From NCBI GenBank assembly GCA_037576195.1, contig CM075101.1:10850001-10914000 (forward strand): a stretch of DNA of 64,000 bases, given 5' to 3'. The notes under the pieces were generated by a model, which made no database searches, was not told the DNA's origin, and worked only from the letters and a program-made list of their open reading frames with translations. The first letter of the stretch is position 1. The number at the start of each line of letters is the position of its first letter. This DNA comes from Phytoseiulus persimilis (taxonomy: Eukaryota; Arthropoda; Arachnida; Mesostigmata; Phytoseiidae). Below, piece after piece: positions 39,901 through 53,115 of this stretch. Position numbers and translations under genes: made by a program.

Positions 39901-42900
39901 AAAACAATGTTACGTCTGACGGGGTAAATTTTTCATGGTTCAGCGGATGCATTGAATTTAGTGGGAACACATCCGGAAAGTTGAACGGCTTTCACTCAAA
40001 ATCTCGAAACAAAACGAGTCCGGCCGATTTTGTTCGTTCAACTCATTTCATCACTCCGTCCATGTCTATTCTCGCGTGAAGCAGCCTGACAGACCGTGTG
40101 CTGGTTACGATTCTGTCAAGTTTTGTTGCAAACTACTTTTTTTTGCATCGATGGCGCTATTCTTGCATCATGGGGGAAAACTGCACGGGAATCGTTTCTT
40201 GTTGTGACAACTGACGCCACGAGTTCTGTAGGTTCATTTTGATTGCACTGCAACTCTCGAATCAGTTGTTTCTAGAGATGACATGATAGACATAAATCAC
40301 GTAGGCATACATGATGGATGGAAGCAAGTAATCATCCACCATGGAATGCTTCCATCCGACGTGGTTCTTCCACCGTTATCCAATAACGGTCCAGTTCTGC
40401 AGCAGTCAACAGTTGTGCCACAGAATATTCCAATAGATTGTCTATTGCCAGATCTGTTGTCGGTAGCCGATTCGAGTCGGTTCCCAGCGCCTATTTTGTA
40501 CGTCGACGAAGAAAGAGTTCTACTCTCACTCGTCATTGGGCGCTAGCGACATGATCTCATCCCTGGCAGAAAACGGTTGCCGGGGAAGAATAACAGCGAC
40601 ATTTTCAGGAATCTGATGACGAGAGTTATTCACAAGAGTCGGGAAACAACAGCGATCTTTAACGAGCGTCAAGGACATGAGTCCCCCTACATGGCTGATT
40701 TTCCTCCTCTTTGCTTCCCCCTACATAATTCCATTCAGGATCATAACTTTCCCAGTTCTCCGGAACAGTCCCACCAGAACCCAGTTGAGCAGTTTCGAAG
40801 CGATGCCAGGCGATTCCGTGCGGAGTTGTTTTGCGCGGAGCCAAAACTCACGATTTATGATACTATTATACATGTTGCGAGGTGATGCAGACTAGTATTT
40901 ATCACGCAGAAGGCATTCGAATTCAAGGTAGAGAGACGAGCGAGATTTATTATGGAGGAGACATTTGAATTCGAGGAAGGATGGAGAGATTGTGTCGACC
41001 GATATTAGAATCCCGATTGTTTCAAACTCTCGATCATTCGCACCTTCGTCTCCGTATCACCTACCAGGCTCATGGAGTTCTGGTCAGTTTTCCAGTCGCG
41101 TAGCAGCACCTATTCCGCCACATCTGTGTGTGAATGATTTTTGCAGCGAAAACTTGGATCCCGTGTTGTCTTGCAGAACATGGGCATTTCGAAACCCATT
41201 CGTACCACGGAAACCCTGTGCGACCGCGTGATGAAGAGGGCGTTACGAGCTCCATAGTGCTTGAGGTATTCGAGAGTTATGTTTGGATGATTCATGGTCC
41301 AAGAGATTCGTTTAACGTAGGCTCCCAAGAGCCGTGAATTATCAGGATTCTAGTGATGCTTTGGATTCCGAGCACGGTGATGCCTGTGACGGTTAGGGAC
41401 GAATGGATGCGAAGAGATGCACCATTGTGTGAGGGAGGCTGCTGAGCTTGGAAAGGGGAAAACAGAGCTGATCAGACAAATCATAGCACCACAGAATTGC
41501 CCGCGTAAACCGCTTGAGACTTTGATGCACAGCATCTGAGAGGAGCGCAAGAAGCAGGGGAGATCACCGTTTGAGCAGCGATGGCTGGAAAATTCCGACT
41601 CGGTCATCTGAACACTCTAAACGGCGGATGCCGGAAGGAGTCGAATAAGCTCGGTCGGAAGAATGACTCCCACTCAGTCGAGAATCGCCAGTCGCTCTCA
41701 CATGCAAACCCTCCCATTCAATCAAGCATAAACTCGAAGTCATGGCTCGTCGCGTGCTTCTTTCGCACACCTCAATCAGGCAGTAGAAAAACAAGGGACG
41801 AGTCCCATGAGGTCATGGTTGACATTTCTAGGCGAAGCAGGTCCTGAACAATCGAAGACAAGTTTAAAATTTTCTAGTTGTCGGATGTTTGAGGAATCAA
41901 AAATTATTGACACACCTCTCTCCGCAACAATTTTCCGTCTTTACTGGAGCGAAGCTGCGAAACGATTCATGCATTCAACGATCACATCGGGACTTAATCA
42001 GTTTGTCTCGAGTGGTGAGTTCTGTAGCGATTTTTAGAACCATGGTTACATCTCATCTTCGAAAGCGATCACGCAACCGTCGAAACATGAAACCCCGGCG
42101 AAGAGAAATCGATCCGGTGTCACAAGAAGTTTCTGATCACAAGACTGAACTCGGGAAGAACATTCCGCGGTCGCGTGGAATCTCAAGACATGACCACAGC
42201 CCTTAGCACTGCGAAGGCACTCGCTATATTCCGCGGATCGCGCGTCGTTCGAAACCTCGAAAACCTCTTTCCGGGTTTCCGCTCTCCGTTAGCGCTGGGC
42301 TAGTTGGAAATCTTGAGGAGTTGAATCTCCAGGTTCCACGAGCCCTCGTGTTCAGCGTCTTGAACGGATCGAAATCGTCGATGCGCACGTTCGGTCCAGA
42401 AACGAGTTTCGTCCGGGAAACAGACATTCTTAGAGACTTCTCAAGCATCAGCGATGCGAACTGATATTCAATCGAATCTTAGAATAAGTATCCTATCTCT
42501 ATTTTCTGAGCGGCTCTTCGACTAAGCGTGAGCGTGTTTACGTGCTGATGTTTGTCTGGGCATCAGCGGCGCTCGGAATCGCTGTAAACGTTTGTGGAAG
42601 CTGGAGCATCTCCACTTGAGAGTGATTCTCCCAACGGTTCTCTAGGTGTTTCTCTGCATTTCTCGATGTCCACTCGCGTGAGCTCTTTGGGCTCGCTTCG
42701 ATGCTGCGCATTCGGCGATTCGGTAGTCAGCGATGTCAACATTTGCTCGGCTCTCGGCAACGTTCGGAATTTCGATATCCACTGTCTCAGTCGACCCCAA
42801 CGACTAAACATTGCAACGAGATGCAGCGGAGAGCTCCGTGTCACTGCGTTTTCCACGATCTGGCGGGCGATGTTTCCATAGCTCATGAAAGCGTTCCACC

Positions 42901-45900
42901 TCTTGGTGACGATTGTTACTCCTTATTCGGATCGGAGCCGGGCTTCCGAAGTCCGCGGGTTCTTCAGTCTCAGTTCTTTTTATGAAAGGAACCGCCGTGC
43001 CGTCTGCCATTGAGGGATTCTCGCTCTATCGAGGAGTGCCACTTTGGTGCGAAAGCGCCGGGATTCGCGCGCGGAGATAGCAGCGTCATTTATATTTATT
43101 CCTTTCCCCACTGTCAGTGACTGCGTTTTCGCACGTTGGTACTTTTCCGGACGGCCAGACTTATTCAGTATGTTCTCAGACTGTCTTTGCCCCTGTCTAC
43201 GGATCAACCCTGTTGGCGTCGCCGTGTGTCTGTTTCCACCAATCCGTAGAAGTCTGCGCATGTTTCATTCCTCTTCTCGCTCGCGGTTCTATTGAACCGA
43301 TCGACGACACAGACTTGAATGGCTCAAGGAAGCAGACGGACAATCTGTCAGGAACGTTGCCTGAAGCTGCAAGGGGGAGCGAACAGGGGCGAGAAGAAAA
43401 AGTTTCAAATATAGGAAAGGCAGTTAGCCTTTCATAGAAATCCGTGACTGGGATGGTGCGACCTCGACGTCCAAATTCAAAGACGCATCAACACAACAAG
43501 CGTCAGGGTCACAGCGGTAGTCGTCGGGATCAACCGATTTTCTGACTGCTCATATTTATCGTTTCATTTTTCGGGAATACTTTCTGAATTCTCGACAGTT
43601 TTTGCTGCCGTGTTTCCCAGCTCACCCGGGCAGGCGGATATCTTCAGAGCTCATGAAATATATCCCCCTGGAATCCGAGCCCTCCTCCTCTGAGCCTTGA
43701 CTTGGGAGAACGACGGCGAGCAGTCCGTAAGCTCATCAGCCGGCTGGTCGGAAAAATAAACACGTGAATTGCTCAAGATCTGCATACAGAGATCCGATAC
43801 TCGAAGCACACACAGTCGGTTTCAGGCCGGCAGCTCGAGAGCCCGGGAGCTCTGAGAGAAATACCGAGTGCTCGAAAACCCTCTCCCTCAAATTCGGTTC
43901 CGTTCCATCTCAACGAACCTCCTATCCAGAGCATTCGGGTTCCCGATGGGGCGGCGAACATATTAGGAGGTACATCCAAGCGGCATTTGGATATCGAGTG
44001 TAGCTTTGTATTCCCAGGTCGCACAGCAGAGGGAAGCATCAACTCTTGCAAACAGCGACACCCTTGGATTTGAGTCGAAAATCATGTCGTTTTCGTAGTC
44101 CTCATTCGAGTTTCTTGCAACGATACGAGGCAAGAGAAAGCCTGTGCATACTCAATTCTATGGAATGACCTGTATCTCGCGTTGACACATGGTTCAATAA
44201 ATTCGTATTATCTTTTCCACTATCTACCCAGAGGGTCCGTTGTGTCCAAGTCGAACCCGATTTGAGGGAAAAAGTTCTCGAGCTTTTTTCGACATGCCGG
44301 GTTTTCGAGCTCCCATTTGCGCACCACACAGTCGTGCAAGATTTCGTGGGCGCTATCCGTTCCGCACCGAGATTCCTGGAATGCTCAGGGCAGACGCTCA
44401 CAGGTCAGTGGGAAGGTACACGAACGGCGCGTTCGGGGAATCGCGGGCCCAACTCGATTCCACCGGTCTGGGTGGAACGAATTTCCATTGCATAAATTAC
44501 GGATATATAATAAATAGATCGAAACAAAGCAAGCACATCTCAGCTCGAACGGTTGGTACTGTGCCAAGGAGCGTCTTAGTGAATCCCAACTCTTTGGGCT
44601 CATCGAGTTGCAGATCCTCGCCTCACGAGATTCACAGAAAAATGTTTCCAGATAAACCAAGCAGGTGGAGGAGGGAAATGTGAGCGGTCCAACCTATCGA
44701 CTGGACGCTGTAAACTCTGGTATATACTTTCGACTTTGAGACAAGAAAGCCATTCACGAGACCCCTTAAGTGCATGTGGTTTATGAGGACCACTAAGAAG
44801 GATACGATCGTCAAAGACGAATGAAAACGAGACACTTGGAACGAAGCAGGGGCAACTTGACAAGAACCACGAGCCAAGGTCGCCGTGAAAGCCACCCGGT
44901 GTGAAATTCGTGCCCAAAACCACCTATCTGCGCAAAGGGCATCGTTTTCTGGGCTTGTGTAACAGCATTGTAGCGGTGCCGGTCTTGCTGAGAATGTCAC
45001 CAGCGGCGTCGACCGCCCGTGTTTGCGTCTAGCGATTGAAGCATTATATCCCCAGGTTTTCCGGATCGAAGCGGCAATGCACGGCGACAAGGCTTTTTTC
45101 GACACGTCGCGAGCAACGTTCTACATCCGTCGAACAGCTGACACACGCCGTCGCGAGAGTTCCCGATTCATGGTAGCCGAAACCGAAGGCAGTGGAACGG
45201 CGGGCACTATCAGGATAGTTAACCCGCTGCTCACCTTTGATTGACTTGGAAACCCCACAGCCATAAGGTCTGGCAGAGGCAGAGATTTCAGCGTTGCATC
45301 GACATTGCAGTTGCTTCCCGGCTCAGACTAGTCGGACGGGGCTTCGCGTCATGAGAAACGCCGCCAGCTAACTGGCTAACCGGTGCCAGGATCTCATTCG
45401 CTTCTGCTTGCTGACGGGGAATACCGCGAATGCAGCATTTCCTGCTTCCCAATCGGCCTCATCTCGCTGTGGTCTGGCTGAGCTGGAACAAGCAGCCAGC
45501 TTTCCACTGGTACTTCGCTACGGTCTTGTTGATGCTGCCGCTATTATCACCATCATCAGCGTTACTATTATCGTCACATCGAATAGTATCCAAGCGAGCG
45601 GCCGACAGACGCGAGGCTCAATCAGCCGAAAGCCTCACCTGCTCCGCTCGCCACAACCAGCCTGTAGTGCGCGCCGGTTCGGACAACAAGTGTCAGACAT
45701 TACAAGCGATACGGAGGCGTCTCATTGTTATGACTTCTTTGAGTCTGTCGGCGCGTGTACACTGTTCAACTATGGAGGATCGTCCGAGCTCGAAAGTTCG
45801 TTGCGCACGGAGTGGGTGATCGAGGCGGGAAAAGCACGCTCAACGAACTTTCGAGCTCGGGCGTTCATCCAAAGTGAAACAGTGTAAACGCGCTATGCGT

Positions 45901-46208
45901 CCCGCTTCGGAACTCGCCGGGAATTTCTTTGAAGACCTGCACCAGACAGACGGTCGAAATGAGAAGGAAAGTTGTATAGCATTATTGAAGCGGAATACTC
46001 ACCCGACGCATGCCGTGAACGAGATCACTTTTGAATCGTGTGTCTGTCCGCCGTCAGTTTTTTTCTTCTCTGGTTTGACGATGAGGATTGGACAGAGTCC
46101 AAAAGCCATTGTCAAGCAAAATAGCAACAGTGGGGCCACGATTTTTGACACATGGTATGCAAGTTCCTGAGGCGGACCTGTGGCGTGGCCATCCAAAGCG
46201 CCCAACAT
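33941..46208 (-). CDS. ZIP-family zinc transporter (SLC39A1/2/3-like), 7 coding exons
   Basis: ZIP proteins carry zinc and related divalent metals into the cytoplasm, usually at the plasma membrane for this subgroup. Coding exons are 46208-46003, 38984-38765, 38235-38150, 35095-34927, 34710-34585, 34413-34255 and 34123-33941. All phases agree, giving 382 residues against roughly 310-370 for close relatives. Evidence: helix 1 IVAPLLLFCLTMAFGLCPIL; helix 3 GGVLFATALIHILPEA; FPLTEFVVCLGFLIVYLIDE; a His-rich loop (EDHGHSHSAQVIQC); the metal-site helices 4 and 5, ALSFHSVFEGLSLGLQ and IAMHKLAIAFVVGFEL; MSPIGAFAG in helix 6; and a short tail after helix 8. An extra His-rich stretch lies between helix 3 and the FPLTEF segment (exon 2). 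The start is the first ATG after an acceptor at 46226; no in-frame stop precedes it in that exon, so translation could begin in an unseen upstream exon. Confidence 0.92.
40317..40358. repeat. small inverted repeat
   Basis: GGATGGAAGCA (40317-40327) pairs perfectly with TGCTTCCATCC (40348-40358) around a 20-nt loop. It lies in ZIP intron 1. A second short palindrome (CCGTTAT-CCA-ATAACGG) follows at about 40373-40389. Confidence 0.7.
45784..45860. repeat. perfect 20-bp hairpin in ZIP intron 1
   Basis: CCGAGCTCGAAAGTTCGTTG (45784-45803) is exactly complementary to 45841-45860, with a 37-nt loop. The geometry resembles a small-RNA precursor hairpin or a relic of a miniature inverted-repeat element. 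Neither is proven: the stem is shorter than a typical microRNA precursor, and no target duplication is evident. Confidence 0.8.
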
Positions 46209-46225
46209 TCTGAGTTCCCGAACTC

Positions 46226-49200
46226 CTGGAAAGAAATCGAAATATCCATCAGTCATGGCTCCTAATGACAATCTCGAGCGGCACGAATCCCGATCCAATT
46301 TTCACACGATATTCAACTCCCTAGAGTGGAGTGAAGCGGTCATCAACAGTCCCTTGTTGTTTGGGACAGCGTGGAGCCCAGCTCGCTCGGAATATGAATC
46401 CGATTGGGCCAGTCGCTCTTCAAACGATCCAGGATCCGACTGGAAACGGTGTCGAATGTCAGGCCGTAGGCGAGCTGAACACCTTGTCAATCAAGTAATG
46501 GATCACAAGATCAATAGTTCTTGGAGGGACTTCCACGCAGAAAGCATTCCGTCGGCAAGAACAGAGCGGAGAGAGAACGCCTTCACAGCGGGCAGTGTGT
46601 TCTCGTCTCAACACTGATTGTATAACGGTTCTTCTCCAGAATCGGGCGTTGTTACGGAACCGCTGGAACCCACACGCGCGTTCTTCATCAGCGCGTCATC
46701 CTGCGAGCTCAAGTCTGACCGTGTGTCATCCCGACGGGGAGGGAACGAGAAAATTTCCCGGCCGTTCAGAGCCTCTCCCGCAATATTTTCAAGGAACAAG
46801 ATGCATTGTGGGTCGGGACAATTCAAAATATCAAAAGTCTGGAGATCTCCTTGAGGTATTCCGAAACTTCAGAAAGCCGAGAGTACATGTCAGAATAATG
46901 CGTCTGGAAATCTTGGCTCTCTCTCCCATTCCAATTCCAATTTCAGCAAATGAATGGGGCGAATTGTTGGAGCATGTCGGTTTTCCACGATTGCCAAAAT
47001 GATTGCACGGGGCACCGATGGTGCAGGCGATTATTCAACGAAACCAAGTGAGTCATCAGTGAAAGTAGTTCCCATTCTAGCAGGCGATTCGTCCCTGAAT
47101 TTGTTGAACGGAACGACTCATCCTTGAATAACGTTGACCGATGGCATGGTACGACGCTTATCTATGAAACGGCTTTCGTATTTCGAACACGTCTCCAGCC
47201 CTGCGGCACGTTTCAGCGTATTCTCTAACGATCATTGGGGAGTTGCTCGTGCACCAGATCGAGGCGATCTGTTGAGCGTCTCGACATTGGATTCTCGTGC
47301 TTGGTGAAGGGAGGAAACGGCGTTACAGCGATCCTAGCTGCAGCCTAAACCACAGGAGAGAAATCCGTATTGGCACAGTTCCTCGGCTCGACAGGCCTCC
47401 ATCATCAGGTATGCGCGAGCTTATCGTGAAACTCGGAGTAAATTACTGACCACTCGAAATCGATGGTCAACGGACACGATCAACAGAAAATCGGAGCCTC
47501 GAAGAGCCGATGTAGTGATTTTCATCGAACCCTACATTCAAAGTACACCATCGCTATTCCGGTTCGCAGATGATGACTATCATACCAAGGACTTCGGGAT
47601 TTGTTTCGAGAGGAAATCGAAAAGAGCTCTGATATGAACTCTGCCACAGCCAGACGGTGTTTGGAGTATGAATTTTCGAGATGGAAGAAGAAGAACGGAA
47701 TGATGTAGAGGCAGATAGAATGAATGGAAATGCGCAGAAGGAACAGACAGGTGCAAGGTTCCTCAGAATTTCAAAGTGGCGACAATCACCATCAACTCTC
47801 TAAACAAACCCACATGATGGGCTGTGAACTGTGAATAATTCGAAGATTCGATCGATCGCAGAACATCGGAGCGTCGGCGACGAAACGGAGTTTGTGGCAG
47901 CTCATCAACCGGGAAAAATATTCGAATTACAGAACGATTTAGTTATGCGATACCGCGAATCCCGAGAATAGAAACTACGAGCTTCTGTGCGGTCCACTCG
48001 AAGTCCAAGGTTCAGAAATCAATAGTCTGACGGAAGATCCATCTCTGCATCAGGGGATACGTTATTCAACATCCCCAGTTCATCTTACGATCGGCGACTG
48101 CATCATTAGCGTCTCCACGGAGCACGCTTCGCTTCAAAATTCAGTTTTCAGAATCCTACGAATGTATCCTTCGCAGGCATTCGACTAGGGGAATTTGATG
48201 AAAGGATACATCCCGCAGACAGGTTCAGCATCGAATACCTTCGACGTCAACAACGTCTAACTTGAGGCTCGAGCGACCACGAGACAACCCGGCGTGAGAC
48301 CCTGTTTCAACGAACCCGTTCGGCCGTGCTGTCGCCGGAACAACTTCAGATGGCTCTCGTTACAACGAATGAACTTCGCCTGCGCTGTAAAACCTATTAA
48401 CGGGCACACCAGTCGCGTATGATGCCTCCCGCACGAGGCGATGGCGGACACATGGTTGACGATTCTGATCGTTCCATCAAGAGAAGCATCTAAAAATAGC
48501 AGTCTCCAACAAAATTAAAGATAGTGCAGAGCGAAGGGACAAGCTTCTGCCCAAGGAACTCAGCAGGAGCAACATGTCCCTCTCGGAGTCCTGATTACAT
48601 CTTGAATGCATATGCAACTCTCGCGATGACTCAAACAGCCGCTAATCTCGCCCCGTCTGCTTGACTCTCTGGATGATTTGTTTTCATTCCGAATTCGTCA
48701 AGTTGCCCCGATGTCGACGTGGACACGAACAAACTCACTTTGTGCATGCCAGAAAGACTTGAGAGGCTTTGACCGACTTCAGTCACTCACAAGAGCTGGA
48801 AAGTAATTCTGAATCAGATCGATCGATCGATTCAGCCTGATTTCCACGCGATAACGGGAGAGAGGGGAAGTCGCCAACATAAACTGTATAATTGACCACT
48901 CCGCATTAATGTCGACATGGACGTCGGTCTCTAGAGGGCATTCGAGCGCCATAAAATGATCTCGAGGGCCGCAATAGCAGAAAATAGCCACGCAGATAAG
49001 ATTTGGTGCCCACGGCGCGTGCTCAATTCCCGAAATACTTTCAAATTTTTCGCAAGACATGTGAAGGAATTCAGGCTGTGCAGTGACACGCCAACTCCGC
49101 GACAAGAGCCGACGCGATTCTCCGGGAGGCACGTAAACGAGGAACAGCTCTTACTCTGTAGTCTCCTCTCGAGAAAATGTCCTCCGAATGGCAACGCACT

Positions 49201-49823
49201 CACTCAGGTGGAATCGATAATATCCACTGTGCGGCAGATCCTGGTAGAGATTCCGACGCTCTCGTCCGACCGGAGAGTGTGGCGAACGATCGCTCTCACG
49301 TTTGTGGCACCGATGGAAAACTGTCGCCGATATTGCTTCGACAGTCGGGAGAACACTGTTTCACAGTCAAAGCACTTCCAGCACCACGCACTCCAAGTTC
49401 GACGATCGGAAGTTGTCCTCGACAAGCTTGCGCAAACCCGATCCGAGTTTATCTCGGATACTCCTGAGCTGATTTTCGTCCGCACTCGGTCACCATATAT
49501 ACTCTGGGTTTCGCGGGCTCATTCGACGCTGCTCCGTTTCAATCTATTCATTTTATTTATCTACACAGGCAAGTGCCGAATGCTGCTTTCGGAAAGGGTC
49601 GTAAAACGCTCCTTCAGATGCTAAGCGCTCTCCACATCTGCGGCGAGAGGCCTGGCCGTGACGCCGCTCCAGGCGCGTATTTCCAGCGCGCTTCGTCTTT
49701 CAGTTCGTTCCTCTCACCGATTCGAGGAGTCGTTACGCGTGAGTGAGGCACCGCACAGTCGCGATCGCAAGCGCTGTATGGTTCGAAACCTCTTCAATAG
49801 GCTAGCATCACAACCCAGGACAA
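46226..49823. other. upstream flank of the ZIP gene; unassigned
   Basis: This should contain the ZIP promoter and any untranslated first exon, joining the acceptor at 46226. No core promoter motif is convincing. Open frames below about 145 codons occur without recognised domains. The longest nearby, plus strand 48956-49624 (222 codons), overlaps open minus-strand frames and shows no family motif. Confidence 0.4.
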
Positions 49824-50096
49824 ATGAGCGCGATCAGTCATTCACACATGCAACCGCAAACACAAACGCCTGGTACAACTGGCGGTGGCAGCGGCGGCAA
49901 AATCAGCGGCACTGCCAAATTCGAGACACCACCATGGGCATCACTGGTGTTGCGGAACTCGGTCCCATTTGCCAGACACGCGAGCCGGATAGCTCGGCTG
50001 TAGGATTTCTTCTCTCACCCCTCTATTTTCATCATCTCGGCGGCGGTTGTGACTTTCGGAGGGGGAGCACGCGAAGAGACCGTTAAGCGCTCATGA
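49824..50096 (+). pseudogene. possible small protein gene interrupted by TAG
   Basis: An ATG at 49824 opens 59 codons. The first 25 or so residues are rich in His, Gln, Thr and Gly (MSAISHSHMQPQTQTPGTTG...), then a basic amphipathic stretch runs to an in-frame TAG at 50001. The same frame continues after the stop for 30 codons, including a hydrophobic segment (HPSIFIISAAVVTFGGGA), and ends at TGA 50094-50096. A continuous hydrophobic continuation suggests a decayed gene, but an intron starting at the GTAGGA overlapping the stop is an alternative. The family is not recognised. Confidence 0.25.
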
Positions 50097-50447
50097 GAGG
50101 CTCAGTTTTCTGTGGAGAACACCGGCGATACCCGTCTCAGAGAAGCGCAAGCATGATTTCAGCGGTTTGCCTCGGTTTGATTTCTGAAGAGCCTCCGAGC
50201 TACATCTGGAGATCTCGAGACCACTAGCTGCGGACTATGTCAGGGAAGGAGGGTTTTGCGATCTGAGCCTGCGGACGAACGATTGGATGCGCTGGGAATT
50301 CTCGAATCAAGACACCTATTCCACCAGGAGACCGTTGGCTGCTTTCGCAAGATATGATGTGTTTCAAATATGACGACTCTCGGACCGAACTGTTGTTTCA
50401 ACCCACTCGCGACTCGAAGCCAACTGGCCCCGCTGTCCTTGTTTCAG

Positions 50448-50623
50448 CACTCACGGTTCGACGCGAAACCGTTCTCCCGGCAGAATGGGTTCATGGACCC
50501 GGATGACGACTTGGATATGCTTCTGACGTTTCACTGGAACGGTGATATGTGGAACCGCTCGAACCGCAGCTATGTTCTGAGTCTGTATTCGGCGGTCCTA
50601 CACCAACTAGAGACTTGCTTTAG
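50448..50623 (+). CDS. isolated candidate exon, product unknown
   Basis: A strong acceptor (GTCCTTGTTTCAG) precedes 58 codons ending at an AG/GTCTGT donor. The encoded piece is acidic, then Trp/Asn-rich (FMDPDDDLDMLLTFHWNG...). No in-phase partner exon was identified up- or downstream, and the family is unknown. Confidence 0.25.
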
Positions 50624-52435
50624 GTCTGTAGATTTCTGATAGTCAACTGGAAAAAGACGGCTCGGCCTCGACCAGGGCTTGCACGAATAAGCGCTTTGTG
50701 GCACTCACCGCGCCCACGAGTGAGGAGGCTGTGTCGGCCTGGACTCTGATCAGACTTGCATTCACTACAGGAAACATCGTTCAGCAAAGATTCGCATCCA
50801 TTTGTTGTGGATATATTCGCACAACATACCATATTTGTACGCAACGTACCGAAACCAGTCTGATTGATGATCCAACTGTGACTCCGAGAGCGTATCTTCG
50901 AACAATGAGACTGCGTTCGAGAACTAGGACATTATCATGAGACGACCGTTTATGAAGCATATTTAGTTCTCCCGCGAAACTCCGAGTGCAAAATTGGAAT
51001 GAACACCCAGATCAGAAGTTTCGACATCCCCTCCACCCCCATTCAGATTCACTGGAAAAGTTACAGTACAACGTGAGTGTCGATTCCTGAGGAAATTTCA
51101 CCAGTTCCGAGTGAGGCTGCTGTTGATCCAATCAGATAGAAGTCTTGTCACCATTTTGCACCAAGTGCACGGAATCTTCGGCACAAATCTCCAGGCAGCC
51201 AGTATTGTGGGTTCCGCTCGGATTCAGATCAGAGTCTGTGCTTTGATCATGTGAGATTTTTCTCACTCACCTGACGTATACGATCATCTACCTGCTCAGA
51301 TTTCGCTGATGTTCCGGCGGTCTGAAAGCGATAGTGACTTCCAGGGTGGGGAGATGCTCGCTGAAGCCCAACCCTGTTCTTTCTAGAAACGACGGCACCG
51401 ATCTTGAGTTTAAGTAAGAGTTCGCAACCGGGTCAGCCGGCAAGTTCAGGCAGCTTCCTATGCTGTACATCGCTGTCCCCAGAAGAGTTAACGCTACGCC
51501 AATGTTCTTTACTCACAATATTCGCTAGTTTCGGAGAGAGAGACGACACCAGAACAGGTCCATTGCGCTCATGCACTCCTATGGAACATCACGTTTAGAT
51601 CTCAGCAGGTAGAGAACCGGTTCGCGGATTATGTGAAACATTCTTCCGAAACCCAAACGCTTTCGAAGTCGTCCGAATCCAAGCTGAGTCCAACTACGCG
51701 TCATCCATCATGTGGTCGCTAACAAAAAGTCTGAGTAAAGCAACGCAAAAACTCGTTGAGATAAAGTCCGCGAAGCTCGCCGATTTCAGAAGAGAACTCC
51801 AACCCGTAAATCGACGATAGAAATCTCGGAGCGTGTCATCGGCTATGAAGTCGTCTGAGCACACTCAAACTCCGGAAGTTTTTTTTCCTGAATTGAGCTC
51901 TTTCAGGGTTCCGAAGATCACCAGCGCGAGTTCGCGATGATCTCACGTGTTAGAGTTCCGAAACGATTAGTCAAATTCAACAACGCTCCCTCTAATAATC
52001 TCTCGCCGGAACAGGTTATTGTTGTTCATCAGCTATCCTGAATCAAAATGCCCGAAAAACCACATTGCGAATATCTGCAAGGAGACGATTCGCCACGGAG
52101 GTCTGGACGAAAAGGTTACGGCCCATTCGATAGGACCCATTCGAATTCTTCAATGTGTGTGTGGTGAGACTCCTCTCTCGAAACGGAACATTGTCGCTGA
52201 GCCAGTCCACCTTGATCGCCCATATCCTCGAGATCGTAATGGGCAGAGAGACATTACCCTCGGAACCCAAAGTTCAAGTGAATTCCTGTCCCCCGAATAA
52301 CAGCGCTGGAGACTCCTGGCTGGTCAATGGAAAATCATAATTTCTTTGCTGCAACCCGCATCGGAATGCGAAGAATACCGAAAGATGAACAGACTGGATG
52401 TGAGCGAAAGGTGGCTCTTTTGATCGTCCCATCCC

Positions 52436-53115
52436 AGTTACCCGAGTCCTACTCACCCGGGTCCCACTCACCCGAATACCAGTTACCCGAATCCAAATTA
52501 TTCTCTCATCGTCAAACCCTCACGCTCTAGAGTCTGTAGTCACGGCGGACCCCTGAGAGAAGCATAGAAACTGACTGAAACAGATATCGACTCCACTGAC
52601 GTAACAAGGGTGGAACTCATAGGATTATACGAAGTCGTTTTCGTGCAGTGAAATACAGCGCAGTGTACAGTGTATTTCCACCAATCTCCAGCCTCAGGTA
52701 TGACGTGCGAAGTACAAATATGGCTGGAAACCCACGAGCAAAAACTCGCGGGAATCTACTAGGTTCTCCGGTATGTGGCCAGATTTCCCCAGAAGCGCGC
52801 ACAGCAGAGCAGGCGATGGCATGGTTGACGATTCTTGACCACTAAATCAACGAAAGAGCATCAAGATAAGAATATTGAGAAAGATACTTCATAGTGAAGG
52901 ATGATTTTCTGAGTTCCAGTGAAAATATCAAAAACTTCCAGCGAGATGGGAGACTGTAACCCTTGGGTAACGTCATCTCGAGGGAAAGGTAGTATCGCTT
53001 GAGTTGAACTCCCGACGCTCCATCGGCGCGCGAATCGCTAGGCACAAGGGGCTTCAATGCATGAAGATCTAGCGGTGAGAGAGGGTAATTTGGATTCGGG
53101 TAACTGGTACCCGAC
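52436..53115. mobile_element. inverted-repeat element with ACCCG motif arrays
   Basis: A 24-bp perfect inverted pair (52477-52500 and 53086-53109; it contains AGTTACCCGAATCCAAATTA) is separated by about 585 bp. On the left the arm is preceded by two or three related ~15-bp units built on ACCCGR (from 52436). Similarity continues imperfectly past both arms. The inside carries no recognised protein. A non-autonomous DNA transposon is the likeliest reading; superfamily and target duplication were not determined. Confidence 0.5.

Larger units (their letters stand above)
38985..46002 (-). other. 7-kb intron 1 of the ZIP gene
   Basis: The intron is bounded by a GTGAGT donor (46002-45997) and an acceptor in TTCCCTTGCAG (ending 38985). 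It is at least ten times longer than most introns in the window, and early long introns often carry enhancers. Inside are a perfect 20-bp hairpin (45784-45860), a smaller hairpin (40317-40358) and no recognisable nested gene or transposon. Confidence 0.7.

Noticed and set aside
48956-49624. 222-codon plus-strand ORF
   Set aside because: No recognisable domain, and minus-strand frames over the same bases are equally open. I could not choose a coding strand.
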